Notes under the pieces: generated by a model
What the model was told of the DNA's origin: nothing
What the model saw: only the letters and a program-made list of their open reading frames with translations
Database searches by the model: none
From: Typha latifolia
Lineage: Eukaryota > Streptophyta > Magnoliopsida > Poales > Typhaceae
Length of the DNA stretch: 64,000 nucleotides
Assembly: GCA_019914945.1 (NCBI GenBank)
Contig: CM034104.1
Span: 8,296,046 to 8,360,045, forward strand
Reading direction: 5' to 3'
Shown: piece after piece, positions 22,363 to 34,731 of the stretch
How the letters are laid out: the number at the start of each line of letters is the position of its first letter
How positions within the stretch are numbered: position 1 is the first letter of the stretch
Program-made: the position numbers and the translations under genes

Positions 22363-22467
22363 GGAACCAATGCAGAGTGATAAATCATGGAGGAGCTTGA
22401 GTCAGAGTTCAAAGATCGCTACCCTAATTTCAAACCTTGAGGACAAGGTTGCGGAAGCATGGTGGAT
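22363..22467 (+). other. Element B 3' end: deletion of integrase, PPT region
   Basis: About 100 bp connect RNase H to a LEDKVAEAWW-type C-terminal end and a degenerate polypurine tract (AAGGTTGCGGAAG) just before the LTR2 start at 22468. The whole integrase has been lost. Confidence 0.7.
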
Positions 22468-22664
22468 TGATACGATTCGAACTTCACCGATGTCATCTCA
22501 AGCATGGATACACTTTAGGGGTGTCTTTGTTTCTTGTTTTAGTGTTTAATTCTTAAAAAAAATAAGTTTTCTGTATGTTGCGTTCGAACGCGAGTGGAGT
22601 GCGTTCGAACGCGCTTGTGAATGCCTGCATCAGGTTTGCACATATAGAGAGTGCAAAATATGAG
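22468..22664 (+). repeat. LTR2 fragment (3' LTR of B), truncated
   Basis: Starts TGATACGATTCG with the AAGCATGGATACAC block and two GTTCGAAC palindromes, then breaks off near 22664 where a duplicated PBS-like segment begins. Confidence 0.72.
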
Positions 22665-22735
22665 ACCCTATTAGTGGTATTAGACCCACCCCGTAATCTG
22701 AGACCCTATTAGTGGTATTAGAGCCACTGATTCTC
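22665..22735 (+). repeat. Duplicated PBS-like segment
   Basis: GAGACCCTATTAGTGGTATTAGA occurs twice, about 35 bp apart, the second time extended to TGGTATTAGAGCC, a one-mismatch tRNA-Met primer site. It precedes the gag of element C. Confidence 0.7.
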
Positions 22736-22759
22736 AAACAGATGACCACCACAAGAGCA

Positions 22760-24020
22760 ATGACCAACTGATGTGCAGCCATGGAGGTGCCTACGGAAGC
22801 TAAGCATCCCACACCACGCCCATGGTGTTCGCAGATGGAGCTAAGGTGAGTCCGAGCACGACTCTGATTGGCCCGGCGCCCTCCATGTATCCAACCTTGG
22901 TTTCCCTCTTTCAGCGAATGATAGACCTGCAACATACACAACAGGAGGAGATGAGAGGCATGAGGGAGGAGCTACAAAACCTTGCAGCCACCATGCACAC
23001 GCTGGAAGCCCTAGCGCCTGCAATTCCTACCCTGCCAAAGCTGCCTCAACCGGTTGCTATGGTCTATAAAGAGGCACCAAAGGACCGCGCTCATATCTAA
23101 ATCCCAACCGTGCTGAGGTGGTCGTTGGTTGGCCGAATCGGGATGACCCCAGTTTGTGCCGTGAGAGGGATGATCGGAGGCATAGAGAGTATGAGGTATA
23201 TGTCCTACATCCTCTTGCTATTAGGCCTAAACTCGTGTTTGACATGGGGTGCAACAATCCCAGTGCGGAAGAACGACAAGACTCGAATTCCCTAAGTTTC
23301 AAGGAGGTATTAAGGGATCACAGAAGATGCCAAGGTGTTGTTGGTGAGCTTTCATTTAGAAGGCACCGCATTGCATTGGTACTAGTCCGTGAGCACCCAC
23401 CAGGTGTTCAACCGATGGTCGGCATTCGTAATCACCTTATCTAGGCGCTTTCAAATAGCCAACTGGCTTTGAAGATTATAATGCCACCTTGTCTAAGCTT
23501 GTCCAAAAGACGCCGGTTTCTGCATATAAGGAGGAATTTGAGCGTGTTGGTATTCGATGCCGACCACAATGGGTGTAGGAAATTCTGGTCAGCACCTTCA
23601 TTTCTAGGTTGTGTGAGGAAGTATAAGCTGATGTACTCTCTCTCCCTACGGCCTAGGACCTGAGTAAGGCTTTTGAGGACGCAACCAAGATGGACCGGAA
23701 GCATCAAGCTTTGAGGAATGCGACCAAACCCAGCTAGAACAGTAGATATATGTTGAGGACGACCGAGGCGGTCGGTGGGCCAGGGGCAGCTTTTAGGCCA
23801 CTAGCGGCCACGGCAGGGCCAAGGGTGATTCCGAGAGCTATACCAGGAGTTCAAGGAGGTGGAGCACCCCGTGATGTTCGTACTCTCACACCTGCATAAG
23901 TGGAGGAGTGACGAGCCAAGGGGTTATGCTTTTGGTGCGACGAGAGCTTCACTTTGGGCCATTGTTGCACCATGGTAACAGGCAATGTTATGTTGATCAA
24001 CGGGTAGGAGGAGGACATAG
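22760..24020 (+). pseudogene. Gag remnant, element C
   Basis: The open frame at 22822-23100 has a Met/Gln/Glu-rich helical region (MIDLQHTQQEEMRGMREEL). Capsid-like words follow in shifting frames between 23118 and 23700. A zinc knuckle at about 23926-23985 reads CFWCDESFTLGHCC, keeping the Cys-Cys-His-Cys set. The N-terminus differs from the gag of elements E-I, so this is a related but separate lineage. Multiple frameshifts make it non-functional. Confidence 0.7.
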
Positions 24021-24040
24021 AGGAGAGTGTTGGTGATGAC

Positions 24041-24724
24041 TTGGTGGCTAAGGAGGCCGAGGGCGTGTATGAGGAGTTGGATGAGGAGATACCAATCGAG
24101 ATCTCCATGCACGCATATTTTGATACTTGCGCTCAGAAGACCTTGCAAGTGGACAGGCTAGTCAAGAAATTGTGTGTGCGCCTCCTCATTGACACTATGA
24201 GCACACACAATTTCTTGGACGAGCGGCTTGTGCAAAGGATCAAACTTGAGGCGGAGCCTACTATTGGCTTTAAGGCGATGATTGGTGACTACACCTTCAA
24301 CATATGCCAGAGTGTCTTCATTCAGGTACAAGGCCACAACTTCATCGTGGGCTTGTATCCATTGGTTCTCTGAGGAGTTGACGTGGTGTTGGGTACATAG
24401 TGGCTGTAGAGCCTTGGCCCGGTCACCTTTGACTTCTTATAGATGCGGCTTACATTTCGGTGAGATGGATGGGTAGTATGACTTGATAGGGTTTGAACAT
24501 GGCCGAATCCTAGCTTAGGTATACGCAATGATTTAGAGCTTTTGTTGGTTGAATTTGCTGCCCTTTTGAGGGACCACAAAGACTGGCTCCGTGAGACATG
24601 TTAACCACAGGATTGAGATTGTTCCAAGGGCAGAACCGGGTAATGTTCAGCCCTACCACTATCCTCACATTTAGAAGGAGGATATATCGAGATTAGTTGC
24701 TTAGATGTTGGAGCAGTGACGTGA
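24041..24724 (+). pseudogene. Protease and truncated RT, element C
   Basis: The frame 24041-24373 shows ISMHAYFDTCAQKTLQVD, then LLIDTMSTHNFLDERLVQR. The Gly of the Asp-Thr/Ser-Gly-Ser loop is Met here, which should kill the protease. Sequence continues through a TFDFL-type region to the first RT residues (near 24600-24720) and is cut at 24725 by an LTR2. Confidence 0.78.
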
Positions 24725-25596
24725 TGATGTGATTTGGACTTCACCGAGTCGTCTCGAGCATGGATACATCTTATGGGAGATTTTTCTTATTGTGCTAGTT
24801 ATTTATTTCAGAAAAAATAAGGGTTCTGTATGCGGGTGTTCATATCGACAAAGAACGCAATTTATGCATTCGAACGCGCAGATCGCGTTCGAACGCCTGT
24901 GTACGAATGCCCGCGCGCGAACGCCTACATACGTTCACATCAATAAAGAATGCAATTTGTGGGTTCAAACGCGCTCGACCCCGTTCGAACGCGATCGACC
25001 AGAATTCACTATTTCTAGGGTTAATAATTATCATTTTTGGCTTGTTTGGTTAGCCTCTTAAGGTGTGGATGGCAACCAAAATAGGATGATCAATGAATTA
25101 AGTTTCTTGCCCTAATTTTCTTCCTATCCTTCCCTCTCATTCCCTCCTCCCATGGCGGCAGCCACCACCACGGCGTCGCCACCTCTAGCCTCCCTCGACT
25201 GGCCACTCACCCTAGTCCCTTAGGGGCGGCCCACTCCTCCCTCTTCTTCAAATCTCTCTCTACATTCACCCTAACCCTTTGCACCATCCATAATCTTCCC
25301 CCACCACCTTCCTTATCGGTGCCACACTATACCACCGGCCTACCACCTCCATATTCCACCTAGGATCAGGTGCCCCTATCCACGGATCCAAAATCATGTT
25401 CTGATCTGAATCTTAAAGATCAGACTCCCCGATGTTCACCCACTTATCCAAAGATATCTCCAGATCCTGCCATCCGAATCACCTAAAATTATATTAATTG
25501 GAAAGCTCTTCTTTAGACTACAACCTATCAAAATTTCACGTTGATCCAATGATTATGTCTTCAGGAATCTCCTTCAAATGTATTCCAGATCCTGCC
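24725..25596 (+). repeat. LTR2 copy
   Basis: Starts TGATGTGATTTGGACTTC. It has GTTCGAAC palindromes at about 24880-24990, a CCTCTTAAGGTGTGGATGGC promoter region lacking a TATA box, and then a leader (ATGGCGGCAGCCACC region, GGCCACTCACCCTAGTC) that recurs inverted at 61362-62050. The 3' end is lost at a junction with a group T LTR. Confidence 0.72.
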
Positions 25597-26214
25597 ATCC
25601 ATTTTTCATTTATGTATTATTGATGATACATTCACATATTCATTCATGGCTTGATGCTCTTTCTGATTCATATTATCCAGTACATGATTTACTCTTTGTT
25701 TGACTTCACTAATTCTGGGTAAAGTCTATTCACTAAGCCTTTAGCTCCTGACTCTCTTTGTTTTCTCATTTCCAATAACCCAAGTGAATGAGTGGAGCAG
25801 GATACTCCCTTAAAGGCCTTACCGGTGAGTAAGGAGTAGAGTGTGGTTAGTGTTATATGCTAGATGAGTTATCTTATCTGATATATTAGTGAACATCCTC
25901 CGAAATGTGTATGTATCCTTGTCTTATATTTTAGCAGGTGACTTTGTACTTGTATAATTATGTATATACCAATGTTGTGTATATGTGGTTGTGAAAAGCT
26001 CTTGATGATGTGTTGTGGCTTGTATGGGGCCCAAGTAGGGTTATCTGTATATTGTTGATAGTTAGACTTGAGTTATTCTTAGTTTAGATGTTGTGGATAA
26101 AATTATGGGGTTGATACAGGTTTATTTGATTATCGGTAACTAACCAAATGGTCAAGTGCCATGCGTGTGCCATGTAGGCTCATGCCATGTACGTGTTTGA
26201 GGTTTGGGTGTTAC
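25597..26214 (+). repeat. Group T LTR 3'-end fragment
   Basis: Matches the last ~620 bp of the T1 5' LTR (28290-28912): the same TTCATTTATGTATTATTGA start region, ATTCATATTATCCAGTACAT block, and final GTTTGGGTGTTACA end. It sits between an LTR2 and gag/protease sequence of element D, with no PBS behind it. Confidence 0.8.
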
Positions 26215-27192
26215 AACTCACACCTGCTCAAGTGGAGGACCGAAGAGCCAAAGGCCTTTGCTTTCACTGCAATGAGAAGTAGCTGAAGAAATTATGGTCG
26301 AGATCTCCCTCCACACCTATTCCGAGACAGCCGCACCAAAGACCCTACGGCTGAACGGTGTAGTCAAGAAGACCACGATGAGAATCTTGATCGACACTAG
26401 GTCCACTCACAACTTCATTGACGAGAGGCTCCTTCGAAAGATTGGGCTCGAGTCGGAACCAACAGATGGGTTCGATGTGATGATCGGAGATGGCACCACA
26501 TTGCTGGCTGGTTTTATTTGCGGAGGCATGGAGTTGAAGGTGCAAGGCCAAACCTTCACATTAGATCTTTATTCGTTGGCCTTACGGGGTGTCGACATCG
26601 TCTTGGAGACTCAATGGCTTCAAAGCTTGGAGCCCATGACATTCGATTTTACAAACCTCATGCTTACATTTCGGAGGAATGGTCGACGAGTGCTGTTGGA
26701 TGGAAATCAGCCGTGGCAAGGACCAGCATTGCAGCTGCTGTTTGGACTTCCATGTGCAGGGGACCGAGCTCTACTCATGCAAATGGCTATTGCTGAACCA
26801 AAAAATCCACCACCTAACCCACTGACATGAAGGAGTTACTGCAGGAATTCAGCGACCTCTTCGAGGAGCCCCGAGGATTGCCGCTGATCCGTCACCATGA
26901 CCACCGAATTCAAATCATCCCAGGAGCTGAACCAACAAATGTTTGGCCATATCGGTACTCCTTTGTCTAGAAGAAGGACATCAGCAAATTCATGGTCGAG
27001 ATGCTAGAGCAAGGGATAATAATCCAGCCGAGTAGGCGTGCCTACTCATCTCTTGTGTTGCTGGTTCAAAAGAAAGACGAGAGTTGGCGATTTTGCATCA
27101 ACTACAGAGCCTTGAATGCGATCACTATTAAAGACCAGTACCCAATACTAGTGATCAAGGAGCTGCTGGACGAACTCATAGGGTCGGCTTAC
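26215..27192 (+). pseudogene. Element D: gag end, protease and start of RT
   Basis: Begins in the region before the zinc knuckle (GLCFHCNEK), then a 178-codon open protease frame (26294-26830) with TLRLNGVVKK, MRILIDTRSTHNFIDERLLR and LDLYSLALRGVDIVLETQW. The active-site Gly is Arg (Asp-Thr-Arg-Ser), so activity is doubtful. RT begins near 26940 and is open from 26992 ([37 protein letters not shown]) but ends at 27192 where the T1 5' LTR begins. Its protease is closest to that of element B. Confidence 0.8.
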
Positions 27193-28912
27193 TTCAGTTG
27201 GCGCAGCGGGCCCCGCCGCCGCCAACACCCTCGACCTCTCTCTCTCTCTCTTCTCTTCCCTCTCTCTCTCTCTCTCTCTCGGTCCCTCTCTTACTCTCCT
27301 CTCTCTTTCTCAAACTTTTTTTTTCTCTCTCTCTACTATCGCCACCACCCCGCCAGCTTGCCGCCGCTGCCACCACCTCCACTAACGCCAGTGAGCCTTT
27401 TTGCTCCTACTCCTCATCTCTCTCTCTCTTCTTTATTTCTCTTTATCTCTCAAGTTCGCCAAAATCGAGCCCCCCCGCTAGCTGGGCTCCTCCTCCCTCC
27501 CTTCCTTTCTTTATCTCCTCCTCTTCTTCTTCTTCTTCTTCTTCTTCTTCTTCTTCTTCTTTCTTCTTTTTCTTTCTTCTTCTCCTCCCACCTTAGTTGC
27601 TATCTCCTGGCTGTAACAGTATTGGGTATTGGATAAAATGCATATGATTTGTCATTTATAAGAAAAACATGAAATCTAATTGATAGGATAATTGGTAGAA
27701 AGCATGAGGACACCCGAGTGAGCGCGAGGGTTAGGGCGTGCCTGGAGATGATTGATCGCTCGACATAGTCGCGATCCTGTTGGCCTTACGTGCGAGGTAA
27801 GTAGTCTGTGTGCGCAGCAGACATTCGGACACATGCCGTTTGCTAGGGCATATGTGACAAGTTATCCTCATGTGGTTTCTATTAGTTAGTTGGGTACCTA
27901 GGTCTGGATGATGATGATATACTTAACGGTTAGCAGGGTATGATTATATGATTAAGGTGCCCTTAACGGTTGGCAGGGTATGCTCTAAGGATTGGATTAT
28001 GAGATCGGGTATCGGATGTTGACTGTGCACAATGGTCTAGTATGATGACGATTTTCAGAGGTGACATTACTGTCTGAGATGTTGAGAAATGCATATGATT
28101 TTATTATCATTTGATATACATGATTTTCAAGTGGTCATTATGCATCATATGTGAGTTCATTTGGTATAATAACATGGTCATGGTCGGTATGCATCATATG
28201 TATCATATTTGAGAGAGATTTATGATGATATATGACATAGAGATTTATTTATTCATTATCGAGAATTCTATACTTTTATCAGTTATAACATGATATCTAC
28301 CTTCCATTTATGTATTATTGAGGTCACATTCATATACTCATTCATAACATGATGCTTTTTCTGATTCATATTATCCAATACATGATTTACTCTTTGTTTG
28401 GCATTACTGATTGGGGGTAAGGTATATTCACTGAGCTTTTTTCTCATGACTCTCTTTATTTCTTTTCTAACCCCCTTAGATATATGGTGCATAATAGTGA
28501 CTTGAGGTATCATGAGAAGATATTTCTAGAATGATGAGGTGAGCTATAGGTGCGAAATGGTATAGATAATAATTTGTATAGAAATTGAGTTATATCATTG
28601 TTTGTTATATTTGTACTTTATTATACCAGACGATGATTTGTATAATACAGGTCGGATTATGTTGTACTCATGTGTTAGTGGTTATAAGTTATATCCATGA
28701 TTATATAGTAGTCTAGTGTATATTATGGTGGACTTGGATGTCCATATGTTAACAAGTTTATTTGGGTAATAGTATGATTGATCTTTGAGATGGATTATGT
28801 TGAGTACAGGTTTATCTATGCGTGATGGGCCTTGTTTGTCCTATCGCATGCACCGCATGTGCCGTGTGGGCACATGGGCAATCACGTGCTCGTGCCGGGC
28901 GAGGGCGTTACA
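27193..28912 (+). repeat. T1 element 5' LTR (group T), 5'-truncated
   Basis: The first bases (GGCCCCGCCGCCGCCAACAC then CT repeats) match the region at 35380-35420 of the T1 3' LTR, and the end is GGGCGTTACA followed by a PBS. About 170 bp of the true start are missing, and AT-rich sequence found in the 3' LTR is absent. A TTC repeat lies at 27526-27560. The Leu/Ser-rich frames at 26992-27636 and 27198-27596 are CT-repeat artefacts. Degenerate copies of the group T hairpin occur near 27917-27990. Confidence 0.78.
27526..27560. repeat. (TTC)n microsatellite in a group T LTR
   Basis: About eleven uninterrupted TTC units. Confidence 0.95.
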
Positions 28913-29072
28913 ATTCAGGTGATATTAGAGCCTAGGTTTTAGGATGATCTGACAAACCATCAAGTACACTAGTTGTCGATTTTGTTTCGGGTTGCGCTAG
29001 TAGTCGATCTTGATGAGTTTGATATTAATTGATTGAGATAGATGCCTGAGTTATAATGTTGAGGTTATTAAG
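28913..29072 (+). mobile_element. T1 internal domain, part 1
   Basis: Non-coding leader after the PBS. It ends TTAAG, the target site of the solo LTR at 29073-31734, and continues at 31735. Confidence 0.75.
28920..28932 (+). other. T1 primer-binding site
   Basis: TGATATTAGAGCC, two mismatches from the tRNA-Met PBS, seven bases after the LTR end at 28912. This fixes the orientation of group T: the GTGTTACA end is the 3' end of the LTR. Confidence 0.75.
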
Positions 29073-31734
29073 TGTAACACCCGGTACCCTAAACACGTGC
29101 ATGGCAGGACCCACACGGCACATGCGTGGCACCTAACAATTTGGTTAATTACTGAAAATCAAATAAACCTGTATGAACATCATAATTTTATCCACAATAT
29201 CTAAACTAAGAATAACTCAAGTCTGACTGTCAACAACATATAGATAACCCTAGTTAGGCCCCACACAGGCCACAACACATCATCAAGAGCTTTTCACAAC
29301 TACATATACACAATGGTGGTATATACATAATTATACAAGTACAAAGCCACCTACTAGAATAAATGACAAGGATAAAGATACACTTTGGAGGATGTTAACT
29401 GATACATTAAATAACACAATTCATCTAGTGTATAACATTAACCACACTCTACTCTTCACCCACTGGCAAAATCTCTAAAGGAGCATCCTGCTCCACTCGT
29501 TCACTTGGGTTTTTGGAAAGGAGAAAACAAAGAGAGCCATGAGCTAAAGACTCAGTGAATAGACTTTACTCTGAATCAAAGAATCCAAACAAAGAGTAAA
29601 TCAAGTACTGGATAATATGAATCCGAACGAATCATCATGCTATGAATGAACATATAAGCCATTCCTCGATAATCCCAGATTTATAGTAAATGTCGTGTTA
29701 TAACTGATCAAGAACACAAACTCTTGATAATGTATAAATAACCTCTATGTCATAGTATCATCGTATCACTCTCAAATATAACACACATGATGCATGCCGA
29801 CCATATCATGAAATCAAATGCAATGATATATAAATTATGAAAATTACTCAATACTCATATAAGATTCTCAATATCACAATCATCACCGACATCTCGGTAT
29901 AACACCATCATACTAGACCACTGCGCACAGTCAACACCCGGTACCCAGTCTTAACATGATGTCCAAAGGCTCAGAGCATACTTCGCCACCTGTAAAGATT
30001 ATCACAAATATAACCATATCCCGCCACCCGCTAGGGTACCAACATTTATCCAGACCAGGCACCCTCCTAGCTGATAGAAACCTCATGAGGATAACTCGCC
30101 TTATATGCCCTACCGAATGGCATGTGTTCGAATGTCTGTTGTGCACACAGACTAACAACCTCAGACGTAAGGCCAACAATATCACGACTATGTCGAGCGA
30201 TCACTAATCTCCAAGCACGCTCTGACCCTCGTGCCCACTCCGGTATCCTCACGTTTTCTATCAACTACCCTATCAATCATATTTCATGTTTTCCTTCTAA
30301 ATGACAGATCATATGTATATATCTAGTACGATAACAAGTCAATACACAACAGGAATTTAGGTGGAACAGAATCAAGAGAAAAATGATGCAATGTAGTCTC
30401 CAACCATGTATCTAACACATACATATTTCTGATAGTCTATCACATGCACACTCATGCTAGAGATCATCTTGGTATAAAATCATAACAGTATAATCATCTC
30501 CAATCATCTCTATATCAGCAATGTACTCATATCCTAGATCAGCCTAATCAAATGCACGATAAAATATGCTTGACTGAAATTATCTCTAGATAAAGTCATA
30601 TAATCATGTTAGGGGCCAAAACATGCTTGTACATAATATATAATATATCTTAATTTGAGAAAGGCACCTAGGGGATAAGACTACTCACCACCACTGCAAT
30701 TACCAAATAACCACTCGTTCATGCTACTACGACAACAACCATGTCTCGATAGCTAAGTCCACGGGGTCTTGAACAGGGGGGTAGGGATATGAAATTATTT
30801 ATAACAAATAATATGAGTCTTTCTATTAATTAAAATTAACCCGGCTAAAAGATAATTTCTTGTTGTAATCATGTACTTTCCATTTCTATATTTGTTTTGT
30901 TATTTATTAAACATAATTGTATTATTTATTAGTGTATTTAAAATATAATTATCTGCCTATTATTCCCTTTGATAATTGAGAAAAATAAGAATTAAGTTAC
31001 TGCAAATAATTACGCAAGAATATACGTACATAACCCTAATAATTACTATTATCTATCTAGGATTAATATAGTAATTTATGTTGCAGGTATTTTTAAACAT
31101 GATCTAATTAGATTTATTTACTAACTATGATATAATTAGATTTAATTCATATAAATTAAATACATTAATTAACTACGCAGGGTGCAATCCGAGAGGAGGA
31201 AAGAAGGGAAGGAGGAGGAGGAGGAGAAAAGAAGAAGAAGAGGAAGGAGAAAAGGGGAAGACGGTTGGGCCGCAGGGGAGGGGTACGGCCGCTGGAGGTG
31301 GCCACTTAGCGGCCGGCCTCTCGCCGGCGGCTCAAACCTCCGACGGTCCCGAGAGGAAATCGAGAGAGAGAGAGAGAGAGGGAGAGAGAGAGAGAGGCTC
31401 ACTGGTGGATAAAAGGGTCGACGGTGGCTCTTACTGCCAGTCGGTGACTGCTGGTGAACTAGAGGGAGAGAGAGAGGGAGAGAGCTAGAGAGAGAAAAAG
31501 AATATTAGAGAGAGAGAGAGAAGGTCACGCGACGGTAACGAAGTGGCCGGTGGGTCGGGTCCCACCTCCATGCGTCGCCGCGACGTGGAGACGTGTGGCT
31601 CGATGGAGGTGCGTGGCACCCCCACCGCTGCCATGGTATGCATGGCATGCTGGGCACGAGGCCGGCCACAGCATGGCCGGTCGTGTCGTGCCCAGCAAAT
31701 TTTTTGTTTTTTTTATCCTACTTGGGTTGTTACA
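29073..31734 (-). mobile_element. Solo LTR of group T nested in T1 (target duplication TTAAG)
   Basis: The longest complete LTR in the window: 2662 bp, from TGTAACACCC to GGGTTGTTACA, with perfect 7-bp inverted ends (TGTAACA/TGTTACA). It is flanked by TTAAG at 29068-29072 and 31735-31739. Reading the minus strand as sense, a GGCCGGCCTCGTGCCC region is followed by GAGA/CT tracts (31370-31500), an AT-rich block, and the hairpin region (degenerate, about 29976-30040). No ORF is credible; the Ser/Glu-rich frames at 31169-31412 are CT/GA artefacts. Confidence 0.93.
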
Positions 31735-34731
31735 TTAAGTTTGATGCTTGATGATATTAATAGATATAATTTTAGATATTGGTATATTGAGAATTTATCT
31801 GAGCTACTAATGAATAAGAAGAAATGTTACTAAATCTTGTATTGAGGTTATTGATGCTGAGGTGTTATAGACTGTGGAGCATAATATCAGAGATATAGAT
31901 ATGTTCATATGATGTGATAAAGTGTATAGATTTGTAAACATGTGGAGATATGTATTTTATGCAGAAGGATTATTATGAGTAGATTTGAGGTTATTTTGAA
32001 CAGATATTGCATATTTTGGATTTTGATTCTTTTATGGTACATTTGGGATTAGGGGATGATGTAAAAATGTATAGGTGCATGCAGGAAGACCATTTTAAAT
32101 CTTTATGTGAATTTTAATCATTGATTATAGTTGGATGATCTTATACTGTGAAAATATGTTAGTTGATATGATATGATTGGGGATTGTAAAATTTTAGGAT
32201 GATTGATATGATAGATTTCTTTACAAGATGCTTGTGTTAGTAGTTATAAGAGTTTTGATTGCACTAGCAAATAGATGTTTAACGTCTCTATTGCATTATT
32301 AACTTGATGATTACAAAGAGGATAATAAAGATAGGAAATATTACATGAACTAAGATTATGGATTAGGAATAATTTTAGTAGTTGAGATTTAATATAATTT
32401 TTGGATGATATGAAAGTGAGATTAGTTTAGAAACTGCTAATTATGTGGATATGATTAAGTGGAAGAATGATAACGAGATGAACCGTATAGGGTCATAGTA
32501 AATTACTAAGATGGTAGCACTTGATATACCTTGTATGACAGTGGAAAAATGCATTACCAGTTTAGTTTTGACATCGATTTAGAGAATAAAAATATGATAG
32601 CATGTCGATTGTGTGTTTTTGATGATGTTGGATTTGAGTCGAAAATATGTAGACTTATATTGATTACATGGTACTGATGATGTTGTAGAATAATTTTGAG
32701 CAATGTTATAAGATTAAATTATTCAGTATATGTGGTGGACTTTGTTTGGAGGATGTAATAGAATATTAAATTGAAACTTTTGAGGAATTACCAGGTTTAT
32801 GTGATTATTTATTAGAAATGAGATATGATGATTTTTGACACGGTTATTAAATTGGGTATTATGATATTATATTGATGATAGAACTAGAGAGGTATGTAGA
32901 CAAAATTATATATAGAGTATATGACAGATATGACTATGCATTATGAATGATTTGGAAGTTGGATTAATTGCTTCATAGGATAGATCATATTCGGTGTATT
33001 GACGGATGTTTATTATATTGCTAGACGATAAATAGGTAGTGATGTATAGAAAGTGATTATATTAGCATTTCTATAACTTTTGACTTATGTGATAAATTAT
33101 TACAAGAAGTTATTGAGCGAGATTTTTAGAATGATGAGATTGATCTTAATAATTGTAAAGTTTTAAGATAAAGATATCTGATTGGGAGATGATGATTATA
33201 GGATTGATAATTCTATTATAGTTTGTGAAATTTTGATTTTTAATAAATTACAAAATTGAGGATATGAGTTGATTTAAAATAAAAGAGAAGATATATTACT
33301 AAGTTTGATAATTATTATTCTTGGGCGTCTTATTATCCATATGAATAAATCGGTTTCAGCTATTTTATTGGCAGATCAGATCATAATATTATGAATAACT
33401 CGGGAGATTGATCTTAGTAGCTTATTAGTTCATGGACATTACTTTTGTGGATTTATCTAAATTGTATGTATGTACTTTTAAAGATTGAGTATGATGGATT
33501 AGTAAATACTTAGAACTGTATTAGTTACTTAATGCTATGTTGATGTCATTGAGTATATATGTTAATAGCCGTTGCATATGGATTGATATTATGAATGGAG
33601 TGCTATATTGTCAAGTTATTAAAAAGATTATTGGATTATTTGGCAGAATGTACTAGGAAGATATTGCTTTAGCAATGATTATTGAGTGGATCATGATTCG
33701 ATTGGAACTATATGGATCGAAGAATAGATAGTTCGGATACGGAAATCAATTGATAGAAGGAACGCTATAAAATTTTATCATGTATGTTTATTGAGGTAGC
33801 TTGAATTTAATCATTCAAATATTGTAGGTTAAAAAGAAGGATCATGTTAGGAATCAGAAGGCTGTATAAATTTTATTTGATGTTATAATATATTAATATT
33901 AAAGGTTGGATCAGATGTGATGTATGTTATTTTGAAGAATGTATTATGAATACAAGTGATATTGTAGTCTTTTATGGATAGGAGTAATCTCTTATATTGA
34001 TTTTTTGTAAAATAAATTAAGCATTTGAGCAGTACACTTTTACATAAGAGAGTTCGTATTATTGCCTAAATTTTATGAGCATATCGGATGATGGTGAGTA
34101 TGTTTAGGTTAGTGGCATAATTTTTCTAGGAAGAGAATCATGAGTTAAATATCTTAGATCTTTTTGAAATAATATATATTTACCGTTCTACCCAGTATTA
34201 GTGATAGTATTGAGGTATAATAGTTTAAACATGTTTGAGTTCGGAGTATACATTTAGTAGATTGGAGATAATTTACTTAAATAGGTTGTATTGTATTATC
34301 ATAGGTGATTATGACATTACGTTGTTATATGGTTGCAGTTAGTAGAAAAAGTGATAGATTTGGATAGGTTGAGGTATTTTAGAGTAGAACATAATGCAAT
34401 TAATAGATGACAACACTTTTTATATTGTAGAATCTATGTATGTTATTTCTTGCAAACTAGTGGTATTATCGATGTCTATGGATATATAGTATGATTACCT
34501 GACTGATGTAGATTTAGGAATTTATTCGTATGTGGAAGTTACTTGTGGTTGTCTAATGTTAGGAGTTAATGAGTAAATTAGTAAACGAAGCATGAGTTAT
34601 GAATCTGAAAAAGTGAGATTATACAATTGTCAATTTGATTAGAAGGTAGTGGAACTAGATATGTTGATTTTCTTGCAATACCAGTGTGATTTAAATTTTG
34701 GGGTCGAAATTGTTATAAGGGGGAAGGAAAA
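31735..34731 (+). mobile_element. T1 internal domain, part 2: non-coding and C-poor
   Basis: Almost 3 kb with strikingly few C residues on the plus strand compared with G (several lines have two to five C against ten or more G per 60 bases). There is no long ORF, no recognisable gag or pol, and no DNA transposon ends. It continues the PBS side (28913-29072) across the nested solo LTR and ends in a polypurine tract at 34717-34731. This is the layout of a non-autonomous large retrotransposon derivative (LARD) that would depend on proteins from a related element. Confidence 0.65.
34717..34731 (+). other. T1 polypurine tract
   Basis: AAGGGGGAAGGAAAA, the plus-strand primer expected just before a 3' LTR. 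The T1 3' LTR starts only a few bases on, once the solo LTR inserted at this exact spot is removed. Confidence 0.78.

Noticed and set aside
26992..27636. 214-residue open frame
   Set aside because: The first ~65 residues are real RT of element D; the rest is CT-repeat LTR sequence after the junction at 27193, so it is not a fusion gene.
31735..34731. Hidden diverged gag-pol in the T1 internal domain
   Set aside because: I looked for RT palm, RNase H, HHCC and integrase motifs on both strands and found none; the longest open frame is 75 codons at the end.
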